Source of the DNA: Actinoallomurus sp050942425
GTDB taxonomy: Bacteria > Actinomycetota > Actinomycetes > Streptosporangiales > Streptosporangiaceae
DNA length: 64,000 bases
NCBI RefSeq assembly: GCF_050942425.1
Contig: NZ_CP192063.1
Coordinates: 5,332,001 to 5,396,000 of the forward strand
Direction: 5' to 3'
Both the position numbers and the translations under genes were made by a program. Under the pieces are notes generated by a model, which made no database searches, was not told the DNA's origin, and saw nothing but the letters and a program-made list of their open reading frames with translations. Below, piece after piece: positions 43,084-51,797 of the stretch (its first letter is position 1; each line of letters begins with the position of its first letter).

Positions 43084-43735
43084 GCTGGGGGCTCCTGCCG
43101 AGATAGCCGAGGGCGTCGGCGAGTGCGATGACGTCGCCGTACTTGGCCTGGATGTCGAAGAGCGCGGCGTCGTGCGGGCCCGCGGCCCGGTCGCCGCAGC
43201 ACTCGCGCGGCACCAGGACCGAGAAGCCGGACTGCACCGCGTCCACGACCGTCGCGCGGACGCAGCCGCTGGTCGTCGCCCCGCAGACGACGACCGTGTC
43301 GCAGCCAGCACCGGTGAGGATCGAGGCGAGCGAGGTGCCGAAGAACGCGGACGCGCCTTTCTTCACCACGAGCACGTCCTCGTCGCGGCGCGGCAGGCGC
43401 TCGTCGACCGCCACGGCCGGGCTGCCCTCCCGCAGCGCCCGCATCCCGGGTGCCTTGTCCAGCCAGCGCACGACCGTCCCGTCCGCCTCGGCCGGGGTGT
43501 AGGCGATGGTGGTGAAGACGACCGGTACGCCGGCGTCGCGCCCCGTCTCGAGCAGCGCGGCCGTGGCCGCGACCACGTCGCCGAGGTCCGCGCCGGAGGG
43601 GTACGCCGGGTCCGTGAACCCGTTGGTCAGGTCCACGACGACGATCGCCGGTCGCCTGCCCCGCTGGACGGCGGCCCCGAACCCGGCGGTCGCGTAGACG
43701 TCGTCGGTCCGGCGTCCGTACATTCCGTCAGCCAC
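43076..43735 (-). CDS. nicF: Maleamate amidohydrolase (isochorismatase family)
   Basis: The 219-aa cysteine hydrolase shows the triad Asp (IVVVDLTNGF), Lys (VVKKGASAFFGT) and Cys (CGATTSGCVRATVVDA). It would convert maleamate to maleate and ammonia. GTG start at 43735 follows AAGGAG. It overlaps both neighbours, consistent with one operon. Confidence 0.88.
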   Translation of the reverse strand: MADGMYGRRTDDVYATAGFGAAVQRGRRPAIVVVDLTNGFTDPAYPSGADLGDVVAATAALLETGRDAGVPVVFTTIAYTPAEADGTVVRWLDKAPGMRALREGSPAVAVDERLPRRDEDVLVVKKGASAFFGTSLASILTGAGCDTVVVCGATTSGCVRATVVDAVQSGFSVLVPRECCGDRAAGPHDAALFDIQAKYGDVIALADALGYLGRSPQHV

Positions 43736-44444
43736 GGCGCAGCTCCTTCAGCTGTTTGGCCTGCGATCGCACGGTGGCGATCAGCCAGCCCTGCAACGCC
43801 CCGAACGCGAACGCGGCGACCACCGGCGCGTACTTGGCCGCCGACGGTGGCACCAGCATCGCCAGCCCGTCGAGCTCCGCCGCGGCCACCCGCTCCGCTG
43901 GCCGGTGCGGACCGGAACGGACGGCCGCTCCGGCCCCATCGGAGCGCTCGATGCCGGGGGAGTGCCCGACGCCGGCGGCCAAGGCGGGTTCGGCGGTCCG
44001 GTCGGACTCGACGAGGACGGCCAGGTTCCGGGCGAACTGGGCGAGGAGGCGGTCGGACACCGTGACGATCGCGCCCTTGCCGAACTGGGCGAGCTTCCCC
44101 CGGATCAGCAGGTCGGTCGTCAGCCGCAGCACCGCGCCACCGGGCGCCTCGTCCACCGAGAGGCGCACCTCGGCCTCGGCGTCGCCGCTGCCGCGCGTGT
44201 CGGCGCCCCGCCCCTGGAGGCGCAGGTGCCGGCGTTCCGGATCGGTCTCCAGGAACCGTACGGTCCCGGCGTACTCGGCGGTGATCGGCCCGACCTTGAC
44301 CTTGATACCGCCCTGGTAGGTGTCGCCGTCACGGCCGTGGATCGACGCACCGGGCAGGCACGTGACGACCCGTTCCACGTCGTTGACCAGTGTGAACACT
44401 TCGTCGGGCGAGGCGTTCACCGTGATCTCGTTGTCCAGGATCAT
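43728..44444 (-). CDS. CoxG-like SRPBCC protein for molybdenum hydroxylase
   Basis: The 238-aa protein has an N-terminal CoxG/SRPBCC domain (ITVNASPDEVFTLVNDVERV; CLPGA), a disordered middle, and a C-terminal membrane helix (AKYAPVVAAFAFGALQGWLI). CoxG proteins anchor or assist Mo hydroxylases at the membrane. It overlaps the small subunit gene by ATGA. This accessory is not part of the Pseudomonas nic cluster. Confidence 0.85.
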   Translation of the reverse strand: MILDNEITVNASPDEVFTLVNDVERVVTCLPGASIHGRDGDTYQGGIKVKVGPITAEYAGTVRFLETDPERRHLRLQGRGADTRGSGDAEAEVRLSVDEAPGGAVLRLTTDLLIRGKLAQFGKGAIVTVSDRLLAQFARNLAVLVESDRTAEPALAAGVGHSPGIERSDGAGAAVRSGPHRPAERVAAAELDGLAMLVPPSAAKYAPVVAAFAFGALQGWLIATVRSQAKQLKELRRG

Positions 44445-44935
44445 TGCCTTCCCTCTCCGCGTCGTTCGCGCGCGCAGCCGTCGATCGCCTCGACGATGGT
44501 CTGGTAGCCGGTACACCGGCACAGGTTGGCCGAGACGACCTCGCGGATCTCCTCTTTGGTCGCCTGCGGCCGCTCGGCCAGGAACCCTTCGGCCAGCATG
44601 AGGAAGCCGGGCGTGCAGAAGCCGCACTGCAGCCCGTGGTGCTCCGAGAACGCGCGTTGCAGATCGCTCAACTCGTCGTCGCCGTCCGACAGTGACTCCA
44701 CCGTGCGGATGTCGGCGCCCTCGGCCTGCACGGCGAACATCAGGCAGGCGCGCGCCGGGGCGCCGTCGACCAGCACCGTGCAGGCGCCACAGACGCCGTG
44801 CTCGCAGCCGACGTGGGTGCCGGTCAGCCTGAGGCCGTGGCGCAGCACGTCGACGAGCGTGTGGCGAGCCTCGACCAGGACGTCGTCGTACGCCGTGCCG
44901 TTGACGGTGAGACTGATCAAGATCTTGTCGGTCAT
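44441..44935 (-). CDS. Molybdenum hydroxylase [2Fe-2S] small subunit, probable nicotinate dehydrogenase
   Basis: The 164-aa protein has the plant-type [2Fe-2S] motif (CEHGVCGACTVLVDGAPARA) and the second cluster motif (CGFCTPG, then CRCTGYQTI). It is the electron-transfer subunit of a CoxS/NdhS-type enzyme. Overlap with the large subunit supports a complex. Confidence 0.9.
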   Translation of the reverse strand: MTDKILISLTVNGTAYDDVLVEARHTLVDVLRHGLRLTGTHVGCEHGVCGACTVLVDGAPARACLMFAVQAEGADIRTVESLSDGDDELSDLQRAFSEHHGLQCGFCTPGFLMLAEGFLAERPQATKEEIREVVSANLCRCTGYQTIVEAIDGCARERRGEGRQ

Positions 44936-47265
44936 AGCGTCGCTCCATGGCGCTGTAGCGCGCGCTGTACGGTCTCCGGCCGGATGGGCGTGTCGTCGAG
45001 TTCCACCCCGGTCCGGCGCAGCGCGTCGTTCACGGCGTTGAGCACGGCGGCCGGTGCGCCGATCGTGCCGCCCTCGCCCGCGCCCTTCGCGCCGCTCTCG
45101 GTGAACTCGCACGGCGTCTCCAGGTGGTGGATCGCGACCTCCGGGATCTCCAGGGCGGTGGGCACCTTGTAGTCGATGAAGCTCGCGCACGACGGCTCGC
45201 CCTGCGCGTCGTAGGTCACCTGCTCGAACAGCGCCCCGGCGATGCCCTGCGCGATGCCGCCCCGGCACTGGCCCTCCACGACCTGCGGGTGGATGGCGAC
45301 CCCGCAGTCCTCCACGCACACGTACCGCAGGATCCGCACCCGCCCGGTGCCCGGATCCAGTTCGACCACCACGCCGTGGGCGGCGTTGGAGAACGTGCCG
45401 TCGCCCTGCACGTCGAACGACGCTCGGGCGGTCAGGCCCGGCTCGGCGCCGGCGGGCAGCAGGTGCGCCTTCAGGTACGCGACGTCGGCGATCTCCTCGA
45501 ACGACACGCTGCGGCCGTCGTGCGCCCGGACCGAGCCGCAGTGCAGCTCGACCTGGTCGCGCGTGGTCTCCAGCAGGTGCGCGCCGAGGCGCAGCAGCCG
45601 GTCGGCCAACGCGGTCGCGGCGCGGGCGACGGCGCTGCCGCCGATGGTCGCCGAGCGGCTCGCGAAGCTGCCGAAGCCGTAGGTGACGCGGTCGGTGTCG
45701 CCCTGATGGATCTTCACCTGGGCGAGGTCGAGGCCGAGCCGGTCGGCGACGATCTGGGCGAGGGTGGTCTCGTGGCTCTGGCCGTGGCTCAGGGTCCCGG
45801 TCGTGACGGTCACGGCGGCGCTGAGGTCCATCCGGATCTCGGCCAGGTCGTAGCCCGGCACCACGGCCATCTTCCGCTTGGCGAACGCCGCCGAGCCGTA
45901 GCCGGTGCGTTCGCTGAAGCAGGAGTAGCCGATCCCGACCACCCGGTCGGCGGAGTCCCGGACCGAGTACCAGTCCTCGTCCCGGAGTATCCGCTCGCAC
46001 AGGTCGAGCGACTCCAGGTAGGAGCCCGGGTCGTAGGTGACGCCGTTGACGCCGGTGTAGGGGAACTCGGTGATGAGGTTGCGGCGCCGGATCTCGACCG
46101 GATCCACGCCCAGTTCGCGGGCGGCCCGCTCGAACAGCCGCTCCACGACCATCACGATCTGCGGCCTGCTGACGCCCCGGTACGGCGCGGTCGGCGCCTT
46201 GTTGGTGGTGACCGCGCGGCCCCGGACGCGATACGCCGGGACCCGGTAGACGCCGGGCAGTTCGGCGGAGGCCATCAGGGGCTCGATGCCGGCCGTGAAC
46301 GGGTAGCAGGAGTAGGCGCCCATGTCGCACACCACGTCGGCGTCGATCCCGAGGATCCGGCCGTCGGCGTCGAACGCCGCCCGCAGGTCGTAGCGCTGCT
46401 CGCGGGCCAGGAACGAGGCGGTCAGCGCGTCCTTGCGGTCCTCGATCCACTTCACCGGCCGCCGCAGCCGCAGCGCCGCCGCCCCGGCGGCGATCTCCTC
46501 CCGTCCGACCACGCACTTCAGTCCGAAGCCGCCGCCCATGTCGGGGACGACGACGCGGACGTTCCGCTCGGCCAGGCCCAGGCAGTCGGCCATGACGGTG
46601 CGCACCAGGTGGGGCACCTGCGTGCAGGTCTGGACGAGCAGTTGCTCGTCCCGCGCGTCCCAGTTCGCGACGGCGCCGCGGGTCTCCAGCGGCAGGGCGT
46701 TCTGCCGGCCGGTCTTCATCCGCACGTTCACCACGCAGGGCGCGGCGGCGAAGACGTCGTCGATGCCCTCGGTCGCGAACATCGACACGTCGACGAGCGT
46801 GTTCGCCGTGGCGGCGGCGTGGACGAGCGGTGCTCCCGGCGCGAGGGCCTGCTCGTCGGAGACCACCGGCGGCAGCACGTCATAGGTCACCTTGGCGGCC
46901 TCGAGACCGTCCTCGACCGCGTAGGGATCCTCGGCGAGCACGATGGCGATCGGCTCCCCGACGTACCGGACCCGGTCCCGCGCCAGGACGGGCATCGCGG
47001 TCGGCACGAACTCGCTGAGCGGCCGGTCGAGCACCGCGGTGATGTCGCCGAGCTCCAGGTCACCGGCGGTGAAGGCCGCGACCACTCCCGGCACCTCGAG
47101 CGTCCGCGACAGGTCGACGCCCGTGACCGTTCCGTGCGCGACGGTGCTGCGGACGAACTGCGCGTGCAGCATGCGCGGTAGGTGGAGGTCGTCCACGAAC
47201 CGGCCGCGCCCGGTGAGGAGCCGGGGGTCCTCCCGGCGCGCGACCGACGTCCCGACCCAGCTCAT
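44932..47265 (-). CDS. Molybdenum hydroxylase large subunit, probable nicotinate dehydrogenase
   Basis: The 777-aa xanthine-oxidase-family catalytic subunit opens with VGTSVARREDPRLLTGRGRF. It carries the cofactor-binding DMGGGFGLKCVVGREE and the catalytic Glu near the end in ESGAKGAGEGGTIGAP. With the small and FAD subunits it should hydroxylate nicotinate at C6 to 6-hydroxynicotinate. I chose ATG 47265 (ATGA overlap with the FAD subunit); a GTG at 47271 is an alternative. The substrate is inferred from the cluster. Confidence 0.88.
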   Translation of the reverse strand: MSWVGTSVARREDPRLLTGRGRFVDDLHLPRMLHAQFVRSTVAHGTVTGVDLSRTLEVPGVVAAFTAGDLELGDITAVLDRPLSEFVPTAMPVLARDRVRYVGEPIAIVLAEDPYAVEDGLEAAKVTYDVLPPVVSDEQALAPGAPLVHAAATANTLVDVSMFATEGIDDVFAAAPCVVNVRMKTGRQNALPLETRGAVANWDARDEQLLVQTCTQVPHLVRTVMADCLGLAERNVRVVVPDMGGGFGLKCVVGREEIAAGAAALRLRRPVKWIEDRKDALTASFLAREQRYDLRAAFDADGRILGIDADVVCDMGAYSCYPFTAGIEPLMASAELPGVYRVPAYRVRGRAVTTNKAPTAPYRGVSRPQIVMVVERLFERAARELGVDPVEIRRRNLITEFPYTGVNGVTYDPGSYLESLDLCERILRDEDWYSVRDSADRVVGIGYSCFSERTGYGSAAFAKRKMAVVPGYDLAEIRMDLSAAVTVTTGTLSHGQSHETTLAQIVADRLGLDLAQVKIHQGDTDRVTYGFGSFASRSATIGGSAVARAATALADRLLRLGAHLLETTRDQVELHCGSVRAHDGRSVSFEEIADVAYLKAHLLPAGAEPGLTARASFDVQGDGTFSNAAHGVVVELDPGTGRVRILRYVCVEDCGVAIHPQVVEGQCRGGIAQGIAGALFEQVTYDAQGEPSCASFIDYKVPTALEIPEVAIHHLETPCEFTESGAKGAGEGGTIGAPAAVLNAVNDALRRTGVELDDTPIRPETVQRALQRHGATL

Positions 47266-48092
47266 CGCCACATCGCCTCCTCACAGGCCCGGGTGACCAG
47301 GGTCCGGGTGAGGACCCTGCGATAGGTGCCGTCGCCGTTGCCGTCGCTCGGCGGATCGATGGCCGCCGCGGCGGCCTCCGCGCACTCGGCGAACACGTCG
47401 GGGTTCCGGCCGCCGGCCAGCACCGCCTCGGCCTCTGGGACTCGGACCGGGGCGGGCGCGACCCCGCCCAGCGCGACGCGCCCGTGGTCCAGGTCGACGG
47501 CGGCGGCGACGACGGCGAAGTCCCCGTGCCGCTCGGCGAACTCGCTGAGCGCGGCCCGCCGAGCCGCTCTCGGGAAGACCACCTCCACGATGAGCTCGGC
47601 GGGCTCCAGCGTCGTGGTGTAGAAGCCGAGGAACAGGTCGCCGGCCGGGACGACCCGCCGCCCGTCCGGCCCGTGGACGACGATCTCGGCGTCCAGGAGC
47701 ACCGCGAGCAGGCACCATTCGGCGGTGGCGTCGGCGTGGGCGAGGCTGCCGCCGACCGTGCCCCGCGTACGGATCGGCAGGTGACCGATCCACCGCATCG
47801 CCTCCCGGATCACCTGGAAGCCCGGCCCCAGCTCGGCGGTCTCCACCTCGTGGTGGGTGGTCAGCGCCCCGATCCGCAGCGCGCCGTCGGTGCTGAGGCG
47901 GACGTACGCCAGGTCGCGCCGCAGCCGCCCGAGGTCGATGAGGTGGGCGGGCCGGGCCAGCCGGAAGTTCATCATCGCGACCAGGCTCTGGCCGCCCGCG
48001 ATGACCTTGGCGTCCTCGCCCAGTTCCGCGAGCAGCCGCACGGCGCCGGCGACGTCGCGAGCCCGGTGGTAGGTGAACGATGCGGGTTTCAT
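47262..48092 (-). CDS. Molybdenum hydroxylase FAD-binding subunit
   Basis: The 276-aa medium subunit (CoxM type) has FAD motifs AGGQSLVAMMNFRLARP and TRGTVGGSLAHADATAEW. It passes electrons from the Fe-S subunit to an acceptor. It is the first of the three enzyme genes, 16 bp after the transporter gene. Confidence 0.9.
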   Translation of the reverse strand: MKPASFTYHRARDVAGAVRLLAELGEDAKVIAGGQSLVAMMNFRLARPAHLIDLGRLRRDLAYVRLSTDGALRIGALTTHHEVETAELGPGFQVIREAMRWIGHLPIRTRGTVGGSLAHADATAEWCLLAVLLDAEIVVHGPDGRRVVPAGDLFLGFYTTTLEPAELIVEVVFPRAARRAALSEFAERHGDFAVVAAAVDLDHGRVALGGVAPAPVRVPEAEAVLAGGRNPDVFAECAEAAAAAIDPPSDGNGDGTYRRVLTRTLVTRACEEAMWR

Positions 48093-48108
48093 GATCCCTT
48101 CTCTGGCG

Positions 48109-49491
48109 TCAGGCGGATTCGGCGATCGGGGCCGGCGCGGGGACGGTGGGAGCGTCGGCGTCCAGGTTCCGGCCCTTGGTCTCCGGCCCGGCGATCGTCA
48201 TCCAGACCACGGCGACCAGCACGAACGCGGCCGTCACGGTGAACGTCATCGTCAGTCCCAGCTGCGGCCACAGGACGCTGCCGAAGATGAACGGGATGAA
48301 TCCCGAGGCGATCCGGCTCATGCTGGAGGCCCAGCCGAATCCGCTGGCCCGCAGCGCCGTCGGGTACAACTCGGCCACGTAGGCGTACAGCACCGGGATC
48401 GTGAACTGGATGACGAACCCGAAGACCGCGATCCACAGCAGCGCCACCGAGTGGACCTTCAACGTCGACGCGAACAGCACCAGGACGGCGGACGCGAGCG
48501 GCGCGCTGATCCCGATGACCCACTTACGCCCGACCACCTCGACGAGGAACGCGGACAGGATCACGCCGACGGCCCCCACCGCCGTCATCGCCGTGGTGCC
48601 CGAGAACGCCGCGTACGAGCCGTAGCCCTGGCTCTTCAGAATCGTGGGCAGCCACGTCAGCGACACGTAGTACACCAGCATGATCGAGACGAACAGCAGC
48701 CAGGCCACCGAGGTGATGCGCGGGCTGTAACGCCAGATCCGGGCGAGTTGCGCGAATGTCGCCTGCACGCCGCGCGGCGCGCGCGGCCCCGGGGCGACGA
48801 TGGCGTACGGCCTGCTCTCCGCTCCGGTGCGTGCGACCAGGTCGTCGATGACAGCGCGGGCCGCCGCCTCCCGGCCGGCCCCGGCGAGGTAGAGCGGCGA
48901 CTCCGGCACGCCGCGCCGTACCCAGAACAGCAGCAGCGCGGGGAGGACCATGACGGCGAGCATCCACCGCCAGTTCCCGTGGACGGGCAGCAGCGCGGTG
49001 GCCACCAGCCCGCACAGGGTTCCACCGATCGGCCACCACACGTCCATCGCGGTGAGCACCCGGCCGCGCTGCCGGCTCGGCGTGAACTCGCCGACCAGCG
49101 CGTAGTCGACCGGGATGCAGCCGCCGAGGCCGACGCCCGCGAGGAAGCGGGCCGCCAGGAAGAAGTCGTACGTTGGCGACAGCGCGGCGAGGACCGAGAA
49201 CAGGGCGAACACCAGCAGCGTGAGGCTGAAGGCCTTCTTCCGGCCCACCCGGTCGGCGATGGTGCCCCAGACGACCGCGCCGACCGCCATGCCGATCAGG
49301 TTGGCGGTGGCGACGAGACCCTTCTCGGCGACCGTGAGGTCGAAGTGCTCGGCCAGCAGGGGAGTGAGGTAGCCGTTGAGCGTGACGTCCCAGGCGTCGA
49401 ACATGTAGCCGAGGCCGCCGATGATGAAGATCTTTCCCTGTACCCGCCACCTCCAGGGCAGGCCCTGAACGATCTCGCTTCCCGTCCCCAT
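48109..49491 (-). CDS. MFS transporter, probable nicotinate uptake
   Basis: The 460-aa, twelve-helix protein shows the MFS motif between helices 2 and 3 (GTIADRVGRKKAFSL), a second charged loop, and resemblance to aromatic-acid:H+ symporters (FDAWDVTLNGYL). Position between nicC and the dehydrogenase genes points to uptake of nicotinate or a related pyridine acid. The 131-bp gap upstream contains no perfect copy of the 19-bp site. Confidence 0.85.
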   Translation of the reverse strand: MGTGSEIVQGLPWRWRVQGKIFIIGGLGYMFDAWDVTLNGYLTPLLAEHFDLTVAEKGLVATANLIGMAVGAVVWGTIADRVGRKKAFSLTLLVFALFSVLAALSPTYDFFLAARFLAGVGLGGCIPVDYALVGEFTPSRQRGRVLTAMDVWWPIGGTLCGLVATALLPVHGNWRWMLAVMVLPALLLFWVRRGVPESPLYLAGAGREAAARAVIDDLVARTGAESRPYAIVAPGPRAPRGVQATFAQLARIWRYSPRITSVAWLLFVSIMLVYYVSLTWLPTILKSQGYGSYAAFSGTTAMTAVGAVGVILSAFLVEVVGRKWVIGISAPLASAVLVLFASTLKVHSVALLWIAVFGFVIQFTIPVLYAYVAELYPTALRASGFGWASSMSRIASGFIPFIFGSVLWPQLGLTMTFTVTAAFVLVAVVWMTIAGPETKGRNLDADAPTVPAPAPIAESA

Positions 49492-49622
49492 GTAGACTCC
49501 AGCTGTTTCGGAGAGAGGTGGAGCGCGCTGGTACGCGCTTCCCTGACCGACGCCGCCCGCCGCGCCAACGGCGGTGACGTCACGATCCTTCGGGGCCGCG
49601 GTGCCTCGCGAGCCCCGGAGGA

Positions 49623-50891
49623 TCAGCCGTGAAACTGGTACGCGAACCGCTCCTCGTCAGGATCGTTCAGGGGCGTACCACTCCACAGCCACTCGTAGGA
49701 GACGTTGGACTCGCCATCGAAATTCTTGAGTCTCGCGTCACGTCGCCTTTGCTCGGGCCCGTCGGGTAGGTGGTAGAACGCCATGTTCTCCCAGGCGGCG
49801 TCCTGCACCATCCCCGCGTGCTTCGCCCGTCGCGCGACATAGCGCATGAGGGCGTGCCCGACCCCCTCGACCGGGACGGAGCCGAGCTCCTCCGCGAGCA
49901 CCGCCGCGTCCTCCATCGCCTGCGAGGCGCCCTGCGCCTGGTAGGGCAGCATCGCGTGACAGGCGTCACCGAGCAGCGCGACGTGGCCGTCCACCCAGAC
50001 CGGGTCCCGGCGCCGGTGGTACATCGCCCACGCGGAGATGTCGCCCTCCGCCTTGGAGAGCATCGCGGCGACCCGGTCGTCCCAGCCGGGGAAGGCGTCC
50101 ACGAGCTCCTCGACGGTCGCCGACGCGGTCCACTGGTCGCGCGCCTCCGGGGAGCAGGGCACGATCGCCACGACGTTGAGGTACTCCCCGCCGCGGATCA
50201 TGTAGTGGACGAGGTGCCGGTCCGGGCCGTACCAGATCGTGCTCTGGAAGCGGTCCACCAGCCAGCGCGTCGCCGGATCCGCGGCGATCTTGTCGCCCGG
50301 AATGAGCGCTCGGTAGGCCATCTCGCCGGAGAACACGAGCGTGTCCGCGAAACCCAGCAGGTCACGCACGCTCGATCTGATGCCGTCGGCACCGATCAGC
50401 ACGTCCGCCTGATGCGCGTCCCCGGTCTGGGTGACCGCGACCGGCCGGGCCGGGTCGCTCTGGTCGATCTCCACGACCTTGCTGCTGGTCCGTACCTCGA
50501 CCACCGGCCCGGCACCCTCCGCGTCCAGGCACGCGTCGAGCAGGACCTTGTGCAGGTCGGCGCGGTGGTAATGCCAGTACGGGGCGTTGAACTCGCGCTT
50601 GCAGAAGTCCCCGAGGCTGGTCAGCCCGATGACGCTGCCGTCCTGCCAGCGGCGGCGTACCTGGTCGAGGGGCTCGGTGCGGATGGCCTCGAGCCGAGCG
50701 CGCAGTCCGAGACCCAGCAGAACGCGGCTGGCGTTCGGCGCGGTCTGGATGCCGGCGCCCACCTCGCCGAGCTCGGCGGCCTGCTCGAGGACGGTGACGC
50801 GGAGCCCGCGCCGACGCAGGGCCAACGCGGCCGTCAGTCCTCCGAGGCCGCCTCCCACGATCGTGACGTCGTATGACTGGCTAGCCGGCAC
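49623..50891 (-). CDS. nicC: 6-hydroxynicotinate 3-monooxygenase (FAD)
   Basis: The 422-aa group A flavin monooxygenase has GxGxxG (IVGGGLGGLTAALALRRRGL), the DG motif (DVLIGADGIRSSVRDLLGF) and GD/P motif (VALLGDACHAMLPYQAQGA). It fits NicC, which decarboxylates and hydroxylates 6-hydroxynicotinate to 2,5-dihydroxypyridine. The start at GTG 50891 follows GGAGGAGGAGCA. A 19-bp regulator site lies 146 bp upstream (51037-51055). A salicylate hydroxylase-like role would be the main alternative outside this context. Confidence 0.85.
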   Translation of the reverse strand: MPASQSYDVTIVGGGLGGLTAALALRRRGLRVTVLEQAAELGEVGAGIQTAPNASRVLLGLGLRARLEAIRTEPLDQVRRRWQDGSVIGLTSLGDFCKREFNAPYWHYHRADLHKVLLDACLDAEGAGPVVEVRTSSKVVEIDQSDPARPVAVTQTGDAHQADVLIGADGIRSSVRDLLGFADTLVFSGEMAYRALIPGDKIAADPATRWLVDRFQSTIWYGPDRHLVHYMIRGGEYLNVVAIVPCSPEARDQWTASATVEELVDAFPGWDDRVAAMLSKAEGDISAWAMYHRRRDPVWVDGHVALLGDACHAMLPYQAQGASQAMEDAAVLAEELGSVPVEGVGHALMRYVARRAKHAGMVQDAAWENMAFYHLPDGPEQRRRDARLKNFDGESNVSYEWLWSGTPLNDPDEERFAYQFHG

Positions 50892-51036
50892 TGCTCCTCC
50901 TCCACACCCGTGTTCCGCAACACGCGTCCGCCGTTCACTACAGGATGGGAACGGAGTGCAAGCCGCCACAATTCAGGCATTTCGGCGGCGGCCAGCGGTT
51001 CGTATGACGGAAGCGCGAGCTGGTGTTCGCAGGAAC

Positions 51037-51055
51037 TAATCCGAACACGGACTAT
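51037..51055. promoter_or_regulatory. 19-bp operator upstream of nicC
   Basis: The second exact copy of TAATCCGAACACGGACTAT lies in the gap between the MarR gene and nicC. Confidence 0.75.
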
Positions 51056-51114
51056 CTCGGAAAGCAAGAGCCTGGGACGGATGGAACGACACGGAAACGC
51101 GGAACGAACGTTCG

Positions 51115-51594
51115 TCAGCGGTCGTCGAGCAGGCTTTCCCAGTGGCCGGCCAGCCTGGTGAGCTCCCGCATGATCCGATCGCGCTCGGCGCCCTCGTAGC
51201 CGCGCAGCAGTTCCTCGTCCAGCGTGCGGGCCAGCCGGTTCACCTCGGCCAGCCGCCGCCGGCCCTCGTCGGTCATGAAGAGCAGCTTGCGTCGGCCGTC
51301 GTGCAGGGCGGTCTGCCGGACGATCAACCCGGCGGCCTCCATCCGGCGGACGACATCGGTCATCGTGGACCGGTCGAGTGCGACCGACGATGCCAGCGAC
51401 CCCTGGTCCATCCCCGGATGGCTGTCGACCACGGTCAGCACCGCGAACTGCGGACCGGTCAGCACCGGGTCCACGACCCGCGTCCAGAGCGCGACGTACG
51501 ACTGATAGATCCGGCGGGCCAGGTATCCGGGGGCGGCCATCAACGCGGGAGGCGTCGTGACCGCCTCCCGCGCCCGCTCGGCATCGGCTGTCAT
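51115..51594 (-). CDS. MarR-family regulator of the nicotinate cluster
   Basis: The 159-aa winged-helix protein (LTGPQFAVLTVVDSHPGMDQ; LASSVALDRSTMTDVVRRME; RRKLLFMTDEGRRRL) is positioned like NicR, the MarR repressor of nicotinate genes in Pseudomonas. It starts at ATG 51594 after AAGGTAGAGG. The 19-bp site lies between it and the divergent permease. 6-Hydroxynicotinate is the known inducer for NicR; the same ligand here is inference. Confidence 0.85.
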   Translation of the reverse strand: MTADAERAREAVTTPPALMAAPGYLARRIYQSYVALWTRVVDPVLTGPQFAVLTVVDSHPGMDQGSLASSVALDRSTMTDVVRRMEAAGLIVRQTALHDGRRKLLFMTDEGRRRLAEVNRLARTLDEELLRGYEGAERDRIMRELTRLAGHWESLLDDR

Positions 51595-51676
51595 GCCTCT
51601 ACCTTGCCACGGCCTCCGCGGTGCGCGAGGTCCCGGGTGATCCCAAGCCCGAGGGCTCGGGCCCTTGCTTTTCCAG

Positions 51677-51695
51677 ATAGTCCGTGTTCGGATTA
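51677..51695. promoter_or_regulatory. 19-bp operator between MarR and permease genes
   Basis: The third exact copy, here in reverse orientation (ATAGTCCGTGTTCGGATTA), lies 82 bp before the MarR start and 103 bp before the permease start. Confidence 0.75.
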
Positions 51696-51797
51696 CCTCT
51701 CGCACGTGGAGCCCCCGCTTCCGACGGTACGGAAGGCGGGTCGCCGTCGAATGCCCGGCGTACGCCAGAGCGTGATCATCACCGAAAAGGACCGGGA

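Noticed and set aside
45124..47181. 685-codon open frame opposite the Mo hydroxylase large subunit
   Set aside because: It is a frame shadow with Arg/Val/Gly-rich composition and no domain; the minus strand encodes the conserved enzyme.
51104..51115. ACGAACGTTCGT perfect palindrome as a regulator site
   Set aside because: It lies at the 3' end of the MarR gene, does not recur near other promoters, and 12-bp palindromes arise by chance in this composition.
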